Positions 7,655 to 17,191 of a stretch of 57,667 bases of DNA are shown one piece after another. The stretch is from M55B112 sp040903745 (GTDB lineage Bacteria; Bacteroidota; Bacteroidia; Bacteroidales; GCA-2748055), in assembly GCA_040903745.1 (NCBI GenBank), contig JBBDUV010000018.1:1-57667 (forward strand), in the 5' to 3' direction. Numbering within the stretch: the first letter of the stretch is position 1; the number at the start of each line of letters is the position of its first letter. Position numbers and translations under genes: made by a program. Below the pieces are notes generated by a model, which worked only from the letters and a program-made list of their open reading frames with translations, did not search any database and had not been told where the DNA came from.

Positions 7655-9055
7655 ATGAAGAAATTTTATTACCCATTAACAGTTACATCATTCTTGCTGC
7701 CGATCCTGCTGCTTTCATTTATCAGGAACAAGCCGCAACAGGAAGATCCATTTAAACGTGCCGCAAGACAGTATGAAGAGTTCTGCATCGGCTGTCATTT
7801 TAATCCGGATGAATTCCTGGAAAAGGATTGGATTGAAGAAAAAACGGTTGAATCGGCTTTCACAAGTATACGTTACGGCATGGAGGACATCGGTATGCCG
7901 GCCTTCAGGCGGGGAATATCAGATGATGATATCCTGAACCTGGCCAATTATATTATTAACATGGGAGGTGATCCGGGCTCAATGGCCCAGAGCGGAAAGG
8001 GCAAAATGTACCGGTCAGAATCGTTTTCCTACGAGGCTGTAACAGTTGTCGACAACCTGGATATCCCCTGGGGGATGACCTGGCTACCCGGCGGAGACAT
8101 GTTGGTTGCTGAACGGTCGGGAATACTCTACCGTATCGGTGCCAATGGAAAACGGACAGAGATATCGGGCGTTCCCCCGGTATATGAATATGGCCAGGGA
8201 GGATTGCTCGATATTGAACTGCACCCCGATTATGAGGAGAACGGATGGTTGTATATCACCTATTCCTATTATGCCGGCAAAACGTTGAATGATGGCGGAA
8301 GCACTGCTTTGATGCGGGCCAGGCTTAAGAACAATGCGTTGATCGATCAGGAGAACCTGTTTAGGGCAACTCCGACCGAAAAGCGAGGGGCGCATTATGG
8401 ATCGAGGATTGAGTTTGACCGGGATGGGTATCTGTTCCTTACGGTGGGTGACAGGGGAAGGCAGGAGAATGCCCAGGATATTACCAATTATTCGGGTACG
8501 GTTCACCGGCTGATGGATGATGGTGCCATACCTCCCGACAATCCGTTTGTTAACCGGCCGGATGCTGTGAGATCGATCTATAATTACGGTCACCGGAATA
8601 TCCAGGGCCTTGCCTTGCATCCTGAAACAGGCGATCTTTGGTCGCATGAGCATGGTCCGCGCGGTGGTGATGAGCTGAACATTGAATTGCCCGGCAGGAA
8701 CTACGGATGGCCGGAGATTACTTTCGGAATTAATTATAACGGTACGATTATTACCGAGGATACTGCACGCGCCGGCATGGAACAGCCGGTGATCTACTGG
8801 GATCCGTCGATCGCTCCCTGCGGAATGGATTTTATTGAGGGGGATGTCTACCCGGGCTGGGAGGGTGACCTGCTGGTTGGATCATTGCGGTTTAAGTATG
8901 TGCTTCGGTGCGAAATGGAGAACGATAAAGTGCTTCACCAGGAGAGACTGGTAGAGGGACTTGGAAGGGTAAGAAATGTGAAGCAGGGTCCGGATGGATA
9001 TATCTATGTCGCTGTTGAACGGCCCGGAAGCATTGTGAAGCTGGTGCCCCGGTAA
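7655..9055 (+). CDS. cytochrome c-fused PQQ-type glucose/sorbosone dehydrogenase
   Basis: A 466-residue exported protein. It has an N-terminal signal anchor (FLLPILLLSFI), a cytochrome c domain with one heme site (EEFCIGCHFN) and a distal MGMPAF-like axial-ligand region (DIGMPAFRRG), then a six-bladed glucose/sorbosone dehydrogenase domain: DIPWGMTWLPGGDMLVAERS, YNYGHRNIQGLALHP and EHGPRGGDELNIE. The family oxidises aldose sugars with PQQ, passing electrons to the attached heme. No PQQ biosynthesis genes are in the window, so PQQ would have to come from elsewhere. It is followed by a clear terminator and looks monocistronic. Confidence 0.9.
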   Translation: MKKFYYPLTVTSFLLPILLLSFIRNKPQQEDPFKRAARQYEEFCIGCHFNPDEFLEKDWIEEKTVESAFTSIRYGMEDIGMPAFRRGISDDDILNLANYIINMGGDPGSMAQSGKGKMYRSESFSYEAVTVVDNLDIPWGMTWLPGGDMLVAERSGILYRIGANGKRTEISGVPPVYEYGQGGLLDIELHPDYEENGWLYITYSYYAGKTLNDGGSTALMRARLKNNALIDQENLFRATPTEKRGAHYGSRIEFDRDGYLFLTVGDRGRQENAQDITNYSGTVHRLMDDGAIPPDNPFVNRPDAVRSIYNYGHRNIQGLALHPETGDLWSHEHGPRGGDELNIELPGRNYGWPEITFGINYNGTIITEDTARAGMEQPVIYWDPSIAPCGMDFIEGDVYPGWEGDLLVGSLRFKYVLRCEMENDKVLHQERLVEGLGRVRNVKQGPDGYIYVAVERPGSIVKLVPR

Positions 9056-9092
9056 AAAAAAAGACTGTCAGCTCGTGACAGTCTCTTTATTA
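9056..9092 (+). terminator. rho-independent terminator after the sugar dehydrogenase
   Basis: A perfect 9-bp stem (AGACTGTCA / TGACAGTCT, 9062-9084) with a 5-base loop GCTCG is preceded by a run of A and followed by CTTTATT. It could serve both strands. Confidence 0.85.
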
Positions 9093-9197
9093 GATTTTGG
9101 TGAATTCTCTGCGGAATGCGCCTGGGCTTTTTAAGATATTAAATGTTTGGCATTTCAATTCTTTGGCATTCCGGTTATTCAACCTTTCTGAATCCCA

Positions 9198-9650
9198 TTA
9201 AGAGATTTTGATCTCTTTGGGTGGTTTTGGTTTTACCTCATCCTTTTTGGGCAGCCTGATATTCAGTATGCCGTCGTTGTATGAAGCCTTGATCTTCTCA
9301 GCATCAACGATATTCTCCGGCACAGTGAATGAACGTTGGAATGATTGGTAGCTGAACTCCCTGCGGGTGATTTTTTCTCCCTCTTTCTCCTCTGATTCAT
9401 TCTTACGCTCTGAACAGATCGTCAGACGACCATTTTCGTAATTCAGATGAAAATCATCCTTTTTCATACCCGGTACCGCAACTTCCAGCATGAATTCGTT
9501 ATCATCCTCTTTGATGTTCACTGCCGGCAACGTTGAGTTGGTACTTGCAAAGTTCGAGTTGTTCCAATCCATCACATCACCTTCAAAAAATCTATCGAGT
9601 AATGAAGGAAATGATGGTGCATAGTTGTTTGTTAATCTTGCGAGTGTCAT
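9198..9650 (-). CDS. Hsp20-family small heat shock protein
   Basis: A 150-residue alpha-crystallin protein. After a variable N-terminus (LLDRFFEGDVMDW) comes the crystallin domain LPAVNIKEDDNEFMLEVAVP, then GMKKDDF, the FTVPENIVDAEKIKASYNDG strand and GILNIRLPK with the I-x-I-like tail (EIKIS). It holds unfolded proteins for refolding. The start has an unusually strong Shine-Dalgarno for this lineage (AAAGGAGGGAATAACC before ATG), which supports the chosen start. It appears monocistronic. Confidence 0.95.
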   Translation of the reverse strand: MTLARLTNNYAPSFPSLLDRFFEGDVMDWNNSNFASTNSTLPAVNIKEDDNEFMLEVAVPGMKKDDFHLNYENGRLTICSERKNESEEKEGEKITRREFSYQSFQRSFTVPENIVDAEKIKASYNDGILNIRLPKKDEVKPKPPKEIKIS

Positions 9651-9876
9651 GGTTATTCCCTCCTTTAATTTTAGTTAAACATAAATTTATTTTCTACCCA
9701 CCTATGTTCAAATTAAATGCCAAAGGAGCGGGGATTGAGTTGGTGCATGTTTTTAAAGTATTGTAAATCAATAGATAAAATATATTTGGTTGGTTTTGGT
9801 ACCATCAATCGTTCAGATGTAAATATGACAATACGGCATGCTTATCAATAAAAGAATGACAATATGACAAAAACAC

Positions 9877-10131
9877 ACAGACATGGCGCTCCTCTGGAGC
9901 TGGAGGTTCCATGTGGGCCATCGGTCTACAGACATGGCGCTCCTCTGGAGCTGGAGGTTCCATGTGGGCAATCGGTCTACAGACATGGCGCTCCTCTGGA
10001 GCTGGAGGTTCCATGTGGGCAATCGGTCTACAGACATGGCGCTCCTCTGGAGCTGGGGGTTACATGTGGGCAATCGGTCTACAGACATGGCGCTCCTCTG
10101 GAGCTGGGGGTTCCATGTGGGCATTCGGTCT
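9877..10131. repeat. five tandem copies of a 51-bp unit
   Basis: Five head-to-tail copies start at 9877, 9928, 9979, 10030 and 10081. Each opens ACAGACATGGCGCTCC and contains a small hairpin GCTCC-TCT-GGAGC. They differ by single bases only, indicating recent amplification. Because 51 is a multiple of three, all frames stay open on both strands, producing spurious reading frames. The unit belongs to the same family as the hairpin arrays at 10132, 51407 and 55653. Confidence 0.95.
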
Positions 10132-10330
10132 ACAGACAGTATACTCCTAACGGAGCATTTCCAGCTCTGTTAGGAGTGCAATGTCTGTAGCAGGAACGAT
10201 ACAACCGAAGCTGATAAGCCCCGCCAGGGGCGACATGTCTAGCCCCAGCGGGGCAGCATGTCTGTAGCCGGAATATCCCATGGAACCTGGATAAGCTCCG
10301 TTAGGGGCGCCATGTCTGTACAGAAATATT
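10132..10330. repeat. array of dispersed hairpin repeats
   Basis: Several diverged units follow the 51-bp array. Each has a 5-bp G+C-rich hairpin with a 3-4 base loop (GCCCC-GCCA-GGGGC, GCCCC-AGC-GGGGC, GCTCC-GTTA-GGGGC) and the flanking word ATGTCTGTA or its complement TACAGACAT. A longer inverted repeat pairs CTCCTAAC with GTTAGGAG. No coding sequence is apparent. Confidence 0.85.
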
Positions 10331-10797
10331 CCTAATAGAATATTAAAATAATTATCGTATCTTCGCGCCTCGATTTAAAGAGGAAGACGGCGATCCGAGT
10401 TTTTGTATACCGCGCAAGCGTTCCCGGCCACGGGGTAAAATCCGATCATCTTTATCACCACCTGCCTTTTCGGATCGGAATACATAAACATAAATGGATT
10501 GAACCCCATAAGGTTAGAGTAATGGATTTGGGTATCCCTGAAAGCATCGGATCAAAGTTGCCGGTAAGCAAAGGATCTTATTTGTTGAAGAACAATGGAT
10601 TTAAGTTTTATCTAAAACAATGAACGAAGATTTTCATGGGTGATCGAACCAATTTTTTCGTGAGAGTACCGTAACAAGGTTCTTTTGCAGGCATTGGACC
10701 CATGTTTCATGTAAGCGCGTGATAAATATTATCTGTATGTACTTCATGAATGTTCATCATCTAATCTTCGGGAGATTCTCCACAAAATTTTGAAAAA
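10331..10797 (+). other. long leader upstream of the DEAD-box helicase gene
   Basis: About 465 bases with no credible gene precede the helicase start. The segment has a higher G+C, structured-looking part (about 10375-10445, including GATCCGAG and the distant CGGATCGGAA) and an A+T-rich end. Cold-inducible DEAD-box genes often have long regulatory leaders, so this is a candidate regulatory RNA region, but no known riboswitch fold was recognised. Confidence 0.35.
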
Positions 10798-12837
10798 ATG
10801 GTATTATTTAATGAAATGGGACTGGATGATCCCATATTGAAGGCAGTGGGTGAATTGGGTTTCACCGAACCGACGCCCATCCAGGAGAAGGTTATTCCGC
10901 ACCTTATCGGGGAAAAGCAGGACCTGATCGCCCTGGCGCAGACCGGCACCGGAAAAACCGCTGCTTTCGGTCTTCCTTTGATCCAGAACGCCGACATGAG
11001 CGATCCCTCGGTACAGGCCCTTATTCTCTGTCCGACCAGGGAGCTCTGCATGCAGATCACCAGCGACCTGCAGGATTTTTCAAAGCACACCAAAAATTTT
11101 AATGTGATCCCGGTATACGGCGGGGCACCGATCGACAAGCAGATCCAGAAGATCAGGCGGGGCGCGCAGATTGTCGTGGGAACGCCCGGCCGCGTGCGCG
11201 ATCTGATCGAGCGGAAGATCCTGAAGATCGAAAAAATCCGCTGGCTGGTGCTCGACGAGGCCGATGAGATGCTTCAGATGGGTTTCAAGGAGGAGCTCGA
11301 TGCCATTCTCAGGGGAACGCCCGAAGGCAAGCAGACGCTGCTCTTTTCCGCTACCATGCCGCAAGGGGTCTACCGCATCGCCAATGATTATATGAACGCT
11401 CCGCTCGAGATCTCGGTCGGCACGAAAAATGCCGGTGCCGAGAACGTGGAGCATGAATACTACATGGCGCAGGCGAAAAACCGGTACGAGGTGCTGAAGC
11501 GGATCGCCGATATGCACCCCGATATTTATGGTATCGTCTTTTGCAGAACACGGCAGGAGACAAAGGATGTGGCCGAAAAGTTTATGAATGACGGATACAA
11601 TGCCGATGCGTTGCACGGTGATCTTTCACAGGCACAGCGCGATTATGTGATGAACCGTTTCAGGAAGAGACAGTTGCAGATGTTGGTGGCTACGGATGTG
11701 GCGGCACGCGGACTGGATGTGAACGACCTGACGCATGTGATTAACTACAACCTGCCCGACGACCTGGAGGCGTATATCCATCGCAGCGGGAGGACCGGCA
11801 GGGCGGGGAAGAGCGGGACCTCGATCACCATCATTCATACCCGTGAAACTGGTAAAATCAGAGAGCTCGAGAGAATAACGAAAAAGAAATTCACGCGGGT
11901 AATGGTTCCCGGCGGGAAGGAGATCTGTAAAAAGCAGTTATTCAACCTGGTGAGCAACATGGAGAAGGTGGAGACAGCCGACAGGGAGATCGATCAGTTT
12001 CTGCCGGAAATTTATAAAAAGCTGGAGTGGCTAAGCAAGGAGGAGCTGATTAAGAAATTTGTATCTGTGGAGTTCAACCGGTTCCTGGACTACTATAAAA
12101 ATGCACCCGATCTGAATGTGGAGGCGGACAGGCGCGGTGACAGGAATGAGAGAAATGACTGGAGAACGGATCGTACTGGTAACAGGAGCGGACAGCTTGA
12201 CAGACGGAGCAGAGGTGCTGTAAACCGGGGTGGAAGTGATGTTAGCCGGGGTGGAAGTGAAACCAGCCGGAGTGACGGTACCGAAAGATGGGGTGAAAGT
12301 ACTGCCAGGAGGGGTGACCGGAATGAATGGTCGGAGAGTTTTGGAGACCGTGCATCAAGGAAAGAGAAGAGAAGCAACCGGAGCGATATTCGCAGTTCAG
12401 GAACCGAAAGTGAACAAGGGGGAAGGCAGGGAGAGAGCGGCTACTCTCGCTTCTACATCAACCTGGGAAGCAAAAACGATGTGAACCCTGTGAAGCTGAT
12501 CGGCCTCCTGATGGATACCACTAACAACCGGCAGATCAATGTCGGTAAGATCGATATCATGAAAGGATTTTCCTTTTTTGAAGTTGAGAAGCAGCACGAG
12601 GATCTGGTCTACAGGTCATTCAGCCGCGATATCAGGCACGATGGCACCAAAGTGAAGGTGGAGATCTCAGAGGGAAAACCAGAAAATGCAAAGCGCGGTG
12701 CTGCCATTAGGGACTGGAAAGAGAGCGAGGCGTTAAACAGCTATTCCGGATTCAAGAAAAAGGACAGCTATACATCCGACAGCAAAAAGAAGTCGGGCGC
12801 TAAGAAAAAACACCGCAAAGGCGTTAGCCGGAAATAG
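10798..12837 (+). CDS. deaD: DEAD-box ATP-dependent RNA helicase (DeaD/CsdA type)
   Basis: A 679-residue helicase with all core motifs: Q motif (GFTEPTPIQEKVIP), Walker A AQTGTGKT, PTRELCMQI, LDEADEML, SATMP, and HRSGRTGRAG. From about residue 440 comes a low-complexity Arg/Gly/Asp/Ser tail, then a DbpA/CsdA-type RNA-binding domain (RFYINLGSKNDVNPVKLIGL, about 550-625), and a Lys-rich end. This architecture is that of ribosome-assembly/cold-shock helicases. The Arg-rich linker (about residues 445-545) shows repeated Gly-Gly-Ser units and is longer than in E. coli DeaD. The first ATG after a long leader is used as start. Confidence 0.95.
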   Translation: MVLFNEMGLDDPILKAVGELGFTEPTPIQEKVIPHLIGEKQDLIALAQTGTGKTAAFGLPLIQNADMSDPSVQALILCPTRELCMQITSDLQDFSKHTKNFNVIPVYGGAPIDKQIQKIRRGAQIVVGTPGRVRDLIERKILKIEKIRWLVLDEADEMLQMGFKEELDAILRGTPEGKQTLLFSATMPQGVYRIANDYMNAPLEISVGTKNAGAENVEHEYYMAQAKNRYEVLKRIADMHPDIYGIVFCRTRQETKDVAEKFMNDGYNADALHGDLSQAQRDYVMNRFRKRQLQMLVATDVAARGLDVNDLTHVINYNLPDDLEAYIHRSGRTGRAGKSGTSITIIHTRETGKIRELERITKKKFTRVMVPGGKEICKKQLFNLVSNMEKVETADREIDQFLPEIYKKLEWLSKEELIKKFVSVEFNRFLDYYKNAPDLNVEADRRGDRNERNDWRTDRTGNRSGQLDRRSRGAVNRGGSDVSRGGSETSRSDGTERWGESTARRGDRNEWSESFGDRASRKEKRSNRSDIRSSGTESEQGGRQGESGYSRFYINLGSKNDVNPVKLIGLLMDTTNNRQINVGKIDIMKGFSFFEVEKQHEDLVYRSFSRDIRHDGTKVKVEISEGKPENAKRGAAIRDWKESEALNSYSGFKKKDSYTSDSKKKSGAKKKHRKGVSRK

Positions 12838-12941
12838 ACTGTCAACAAATCACTAAGCTACCGTTGCTCGGCTTGCTCTGTTCAGCGATTCATTCTCCCA
12901 AATAATCGAACTCGCGCTATATGCATCTTCGGTAAGATATG

Positions 12942-14807
12942 CTATTGGCCGACCAGATACTTTATCCTGGCCTTCACCTCAACATTGTCCCGAATCGATT
13001 CATCGATCATATCCAGTTGAATATCAAATTTATATCCCGGCTCACCGTCCTGCATCAGCACGATGGAGTTCATAATCAGCGTCGCTTCGGCTGCATCCCT
13101 GGAAGCCGACAGCGCAGCGGTCATCACCGCCTCCGGATCCTCAACAGCCGTTAATCCAAGAAATTCCGCTGCCTTCGTCCTGTTCAGTAACTGCGGATCG
13201 CCCGACGCAATCGCCCGTGCCCGTTCTACCAGCGTTTCGTCGGCCACCCCGAAGGTGCTGCTCACGATCAGTCCCCAATACCGCTGCCAAGGATCATCCG
13301 AACCCAACGCAACAAGAATGCCCTCTTTCGCCTGGTCAAAATCCTGCAACTGCAGGTCCGCAATAGCCATATAACCAGCAATCTCATCAGCGTGTGCGCG
13401 CCCGAAAGCGACCGGATTCCCAAACGCATTTTTGATCAGGTGATGTTCCGGATAAAACGAAAGATCGGGCATTCCCGAAGCCCATTTATTCAGTCTTCCC
13501 CGCATCTCCTCCAGCACCTCTTTATACGCGGGATCGCCGGATAGATCGGTCGTTTCGTATGGATCCGCCGCCAGGTCGAACAGCAATTCGGGCGACCGCG
13601 GTCTGAAGAATTGCGATTGCACCTCATTGAGTTCGCCCTGCTTAAATAGTTCGAGCCACTCCTGGTAGGCGAGCTGGATGTACCTGTAATTGTTCATCAA
13701 TCCGTCATAATTAAACGGCTGGTAACTCCTGATATACTTGTAGTCCCCTTTTCGCAGCGACCGCACCATGTCATATTTCTCATCGAACCGGTCGGCATAC
13801 CCAAAGGTCTCATCCCTGCTGTTTACCTCACTGGCTTTCACCCCTTTGCCCACGAATGGCTTCCCATCGATCCCCTCCGGAATCTCAACTCCGGCCAGGT
13901 TCAATACGGTGGGTGCGAGGTCAATAAAACTCACAAACCCCTCTGCATCGCTTCCCGGTTTGAAATCGACCAGGTGCTTGTACTTTTCCGGGATATGCAT
14001 CACCATTGGCACATGCAATCCGGTCTCGTATATATATCCTTTGCTCCCCGGCAGCACGCCACCATGGTCGCCATAGTAAAAAATGAACGTCCGGTCGAGC
14101 AGGCCTTCAGCCTTCAATTCCGCGATCACCTCTCCCACCTGGCGATCCATCTCCATGATCTTATCGCGGTAAAAGGCATTGGTATACTCGAACAGCTCTG
14201 TTTCCGGGTGGTTAGGAAAAATCTCAAAGGAGGCCGCATCGGTCTGAACCGGTCTGTTTTGCATCTGCTCTTCGGTGAAATGGAGCCTGCTCTCGTGGGT
14301 GGTTGTAAAATTGATCACATGAAAAAACGGCTGTCCCTCCGCACGGTTTTTCCAGGTGGCTTTTCCCGACGATTCATCCCATACACTGTCGCTTTTGATG
14401 ATGTTGTAATCCTCTTTCACATTATTGGTTGTATAGTAGCCGGCTGAACGCAGGTAGGCCGGGAACATCTCGAGTCCGTCGGGCATCGGGACGATCTGTA
14501 TCTTCCTGTGGAAATTCGAACCGATGCGCGGACCGTAGCAGCCGGAGATAATCGTTGAGCGCGCGGCACTGCAGACCGGGGAATTCGAGAAGGCATGCCT
14601 GAAGATCAGTCCGTGTTCGGCCAGCTGGGCGATATGGGGCGTTTCGGCACCGTCCTCGTCGAACATTTTCAGGTAGTGCATGGAATTGTCTTCCGAAGTG
14701 ATCCATACAATATTGGGTGGCGGAAGATCCTTTTCACTGCTGCTGCAGGAGCAAAGTAGGGTGATTGCGGTAAGGGTAATAATTGTGAGATGGGTTAAAA
14801 TTTTCAT
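12942..14807 (-). CDS. S1-family sulfatase, lipoprotein
   Basis: A 621-residue arylsulfatase-type enzyme. A lipoprotein signal (LTAITLLCSCSSS) places it in the outer or inner membrane leaflet. NIVWITSEDNSMHYLKMFDE holds the metal-binding aspartate; VCSAARSTIISG has Cys79 in the C-x-A-x-R sequence converted to formylglycine by an anaerobic or aerobic maturase not seen here. YYGDHGGVLPGSKGYIYETG is the C-terminal metal site. The layout resembles heparan N-sulfatase-like S1_8 members, followed by about 150 residues of helical repeats. It probably desulfates a polysaccharide fragment; the exact substrate is unknown. Confidence 0.9.
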   Translation of the reverse strand: MKILTHLTIITLTAITLLCSCSSSEKDLPPPNIVWITSEDNSMHYLKMFDEDGAETPHIAQLAEHGLIFRHAFSNSPVCSAARSTIISGCYGPRIGSNFHRKIQIVPMPDGLEMFPAYLRSAGYYTTNNVKEDYNIIKSDSVWDESSGKATWKNRAEGQPFFHVINFTTTHESRLHFTEEQMQNRPVQTDAASFEIFPNHPETELFEYTNAFYRDKIMEMDRQVGEVIAELKAEGLLDRTFIFYYGDHGGVLPGSKGYIYETGLHVPMVMHIPEKYKHLVDFKPGSDAEGFVSFIDLAPTVLNLAGVEIPEGIDGKPFVGKGVKASEVNSRDETFGYADRFDEKYDMVRSLRKGDYKYIRSYQPFNYDGLMNNYRYIQLAYQEWLELFKQGELNEVQSQFFRPRSPELLFDLAADPYETTDLSGDPAYKEVLEEMRGRLNKWASGMPDLSFYPEHHLIKNAFGNPVAFGRAHADEIAGYMAIADLQLQDFDQAKEGILVALGSDDPWQRYWGLIVSSTFGVADETLVERARAIASGDPQLLNRTKAAEFLGLTAVEDPEAVMTAALSASRDAAEATLIMNSIVLMQDGEPGYKFDIQLDMIDESIRDNVEVKARIKYLVGQ

Positions 14808-15241
14808 TCTTGTATTTTTATTTCGCTAACTGATTGTGGTTACAATGAGCCGTAAAGATAATAAAAGCATAGGTAAAAGCGCGATTTTCATATGCAGCAG
14901 GTCTGTCTGTCCTGATATTTTTACATACACTTAGCGTAAAAATTACGTTAAGTTTGGTATTTGAAAATGATTGATATACATTTATCCTGAAATTGTAAAA
15001 GTGACTTTCGATAATGTCCACGATGCTCTTGCGTATTTAATTTTAACGGTATTTTTCGACATAGCGGACCAGGTAGTGAGCTAAATGTGTTCGGTTGAGC
15101 GAAATGCTTAAGAAAAAATGTAGTGTGAGGCAACAACCGGAACGAGGTGGAGCTTAAGGGTCCGGCGAAGGAGAACGAATAATTCACTTGTAGTTTGAAT
15201 TAAGTTTAAAGAACTATTTACCAACTAAATAAAGAATTTAT
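14808..15241. other. intergenic region containing a G+C-rich repeat fragment
   Basis: Divergent promoters for the sulfatase and sugar porter must lie here. TAAGTTTG at 14949-14956 could be a -7 box. The segment 15055-15180 has a different texture and, read on the minus strand, begins CTTCGCCGGACC, a word also seen at 17031 and, in variant form, at 35579 and 40319. It is likely a copy or remnant of a dispersed element; I see no supported gene. Confidence 0.4.
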
Positions 15242-16864
15242 ATGAACCAAAGCGAAGGTAATAAAAGGTTTATCATGGCGATTACCCTGGTAGCCACACT
15301 GGGAGGATTGTTATTTGGATACGATACGGCTGTGATCTCAGGAGCCGTTAAATCCCTGCAGGCATTTTTTATCGACAGCCTGTACGAATCGACCGAGACC
15401 GCAGCCCAGGTGGTTGTACAGTTCAGAATAGTTGTCTCATTGGTTGTGTTTATTCTACTGGCTGCTATTAGCGGACTGCTTCTTAAAATGTTCGGCAGGA
15501 AGAAAGGTGGGATCATCAGCATCATTTTGCTGATTGCTGCTGCTGTTCTCCTTATGTTTACCTTTAATGCTCCACCGGAGCTGAACCAGGAGACCGCCAA
15601 TTCATTAAAAGGCTTTACCATTTCAAGTGCGCTGGTAGGATGTATTATCGGAGGTTCACTGGGTGGTTTTATCAGTCAGACCATAGGGCGAAGGAACGGG
15701 ATGATCACTGCGGCCCTTCTCTTTACAATCTCGGCGATCGGATCGGCCCTGCCTGAAGCATTGAATTTTATGGGATCCGAGGTCATTATCTCATTTATCT
15801 TTTACCGCATTGTTGGTGGAATAGGGGTTGGTATGGCGTCGATGTTATCGCCCATGTATATCGCCGAAATTGCACCTGCGAAGATTCGCGGTAAGCTGGT
15901 CTCCTGGAACCAGTTTGCGATTATCTTCGGGATGCTGGTGGTCTATTTTGTCAACTATTTTATTTCCCGCCTTGGAGATGATACCTGGCTGAATGAAGTT
16001 GGCTGGCGCTGGATGTTTGCTTCCGAAGTTATTCCTGCTGCACTTTTCCTTTTCTTCCTGCTCTTTGTGCCTGAAACACCAAGGTTTCTTGTGATGAAGG
16101 AGCGGCCCGCTGATGCGTTGAAAATTCTGAATAAGATCACCGGATCATTGAGGGCGGAGCAGGTGTTGTCGGATATAAAGGAGTCACTAAAGGAGAAAAG
16201 GGCCCCATGGCTGTCGTATGGTGGACTGCTGATCGTCATAGGTATCTTACTTTCTGTATTTCAGCAATTTGTAGGGATCAATGTGGTGTTGTATTATGCT
16301 CCTGAAATTTTCAGAAACATGGGAAGTGCGACCGATACCGCACTCCTTCAGACGGTCATTGTCGGTGGCATCAATCTTACCTTCACGGTAATTGCCATCA
16401 ATACGGTTGATAAGTTTGGCCGTAAGCCACTGATGATTATTGGAGCGCTCGGGATGGCCGTTAGCATGTTTCTGCTGGGCTTCTCCTTCTTCTTTCAAAC
16501 GGTTGGACTGGGTACGCTGATATTCATGCTGCTGTACACTGCCTCTTTTGCCATGTCCTGGGGACCGGTAACCTGGGTGCTGCTCTCTGAAATATTCCCC
16601 AATAAAATCAGGGGTGTTATGTCGGTGGCCGTTGCAGCACAGTGGATTGCAAATCTTGTTATATCATGGACCTTCCCAATCATGAATGATAATACCTGGC
16701 TTACCAGTATATTTAACCATGGATTTTCATACTGGATCTATGGAATCATGGGTGTACTGGCCGCACTTTTTGTCTATAAACTGGTGCCGGAAACAAAGGG
16801 AAGAACCCTGGAGGATATGGAACATTTGTGGATCAGGAAAAAGAAGGCAGCACAAGTCGAATAG
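15242..16864 (+). CDS. MFS sugar porter (XylE/GalP-like sugar:H+ symporter)
   Basis: A 540-residue 12-helix transporter with sugar-porter signatures: GGLLFGYDTAVISGA in helix 1, FGRKKGG and IGRRNG loop motifs, RIVGGIGVGMASMLSPMYIA (helix 4), the PETPRFL motif, QQFVGINVVLYY (helix 7) and PETKGRTLEDME at the C-terminus. These identify a proton-coupled monosaccharide transporter, plausibly for xylose, glucose or similar. The ROK kinase gene follows on the same strand. An extended segment between helices 1 and 2 (about residues 35-60) is slightly longer than in XylE. Confidence 0.93.
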   Translation: MNQSEGNKRFIMAITLVATLGGLLFGYDTAVISGAVKSLQAFFIDSLYESTETAAQVVVQFRIVVSLVVFILLAAISGLLLKMFGRKKGGIISIILLIAAAVLLMFTFNAPPELNQETANSLKGFTISSALVGCIIGGSLGGFISQTIGRRNGMITAALLFTISAIGSALPEALNFMGSEVIISFIFYRIVGGIGVGMASMLSPMYIAEIAPAKIRGKLVSWNQFAIIFGMLVVYFVNYFISRLGDDTWLNEVGWRWMFASEVIPAALFLFFLLFVPETPRFLVMKERPADALKILNKITGSLRAEQVLSDIKESLKEKRAPWLSYGGLLIVIGILLSVFQQFVGINVVLYYAPEIFRNMGSATDTALLQTVIVGGINLTFTVIAINTVDKFGRKPLMIIGALGMAVSMFLLGFSFFFQTVGLGTLIFMLLYTASFAMSWGPVTWVLLSEIFPNKIRGVMSVAVAAQWIANLVISWTFPIMNDNTWLTSIFNHGFSYWIYGIMGVLAALFVYKLVPETKGRTLEDMEHLWIRKKKAAQVE

Positions 16865-17191
16865 ATCTTGACTGTCCATAATGTCCGGTATTTGGTTTGC
16901 AGTAAAAATTTTAAATCCTCGAGTTGTATACTGCTTTATAAAGTTTATGCACGCCCTGGCCGCCGTACTTGCGTACTAAGGCAGGCGGGCCCCTTTAAAT
17001 GCGATTACAGACATTGATCCCGAGCATTGACTTCGCCGGACCTCCTGCGATGGGTCTGATCCGGTTATTCTGTTTTATTGAAAGTACAATTGGGTTCAAT
17101 AATGGGTATTATCAGGTAAACTATTCTCATGCAGAGCATGGCAATACAAAAAATTATTACAATATTTGGATGCACCAAAAATACTTGATAC
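16865..17191. other. intergenic region with hairpins
   Basis: There is no supported gene in these 327 bases. GCCGTACTTGCGTAC at about 16961-16975 forms a small hairpin (GTAC-TTGC-GTAC) within a G+C-rich block, and CTTCGCCGGACC at 17031 belongs to the dispersed CTTCGCCG word family. It may be a decayed mobile element. Confidence 0.35.

Noticed and set aside
9877..10131. CRISPR-like array
   Set aside because: The copies are contiguous with no variable spacers, and no cas genes are near.
9813..10190. Several overlapping open frames on both strands in the 51-bp repeat block
   Set aside because: They exist because the unit is a multiple of three; all frames repeat the same 17-residue word and extend into unrelated repeat sequence.
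10669..10680. 16S rRNA 3'-end-like word CCGTAACAAGGT
   Set aside because: Only this short word matches; neighbouring sequence does not resemble rRNA.
15055..15187. 79-residue minus-strand frame (rich in Phe/Leu/Pro)
   Set aside because: It lies in a repeat-like G+C segment, lacks a start context and looks like a by-product of a dispersed element.
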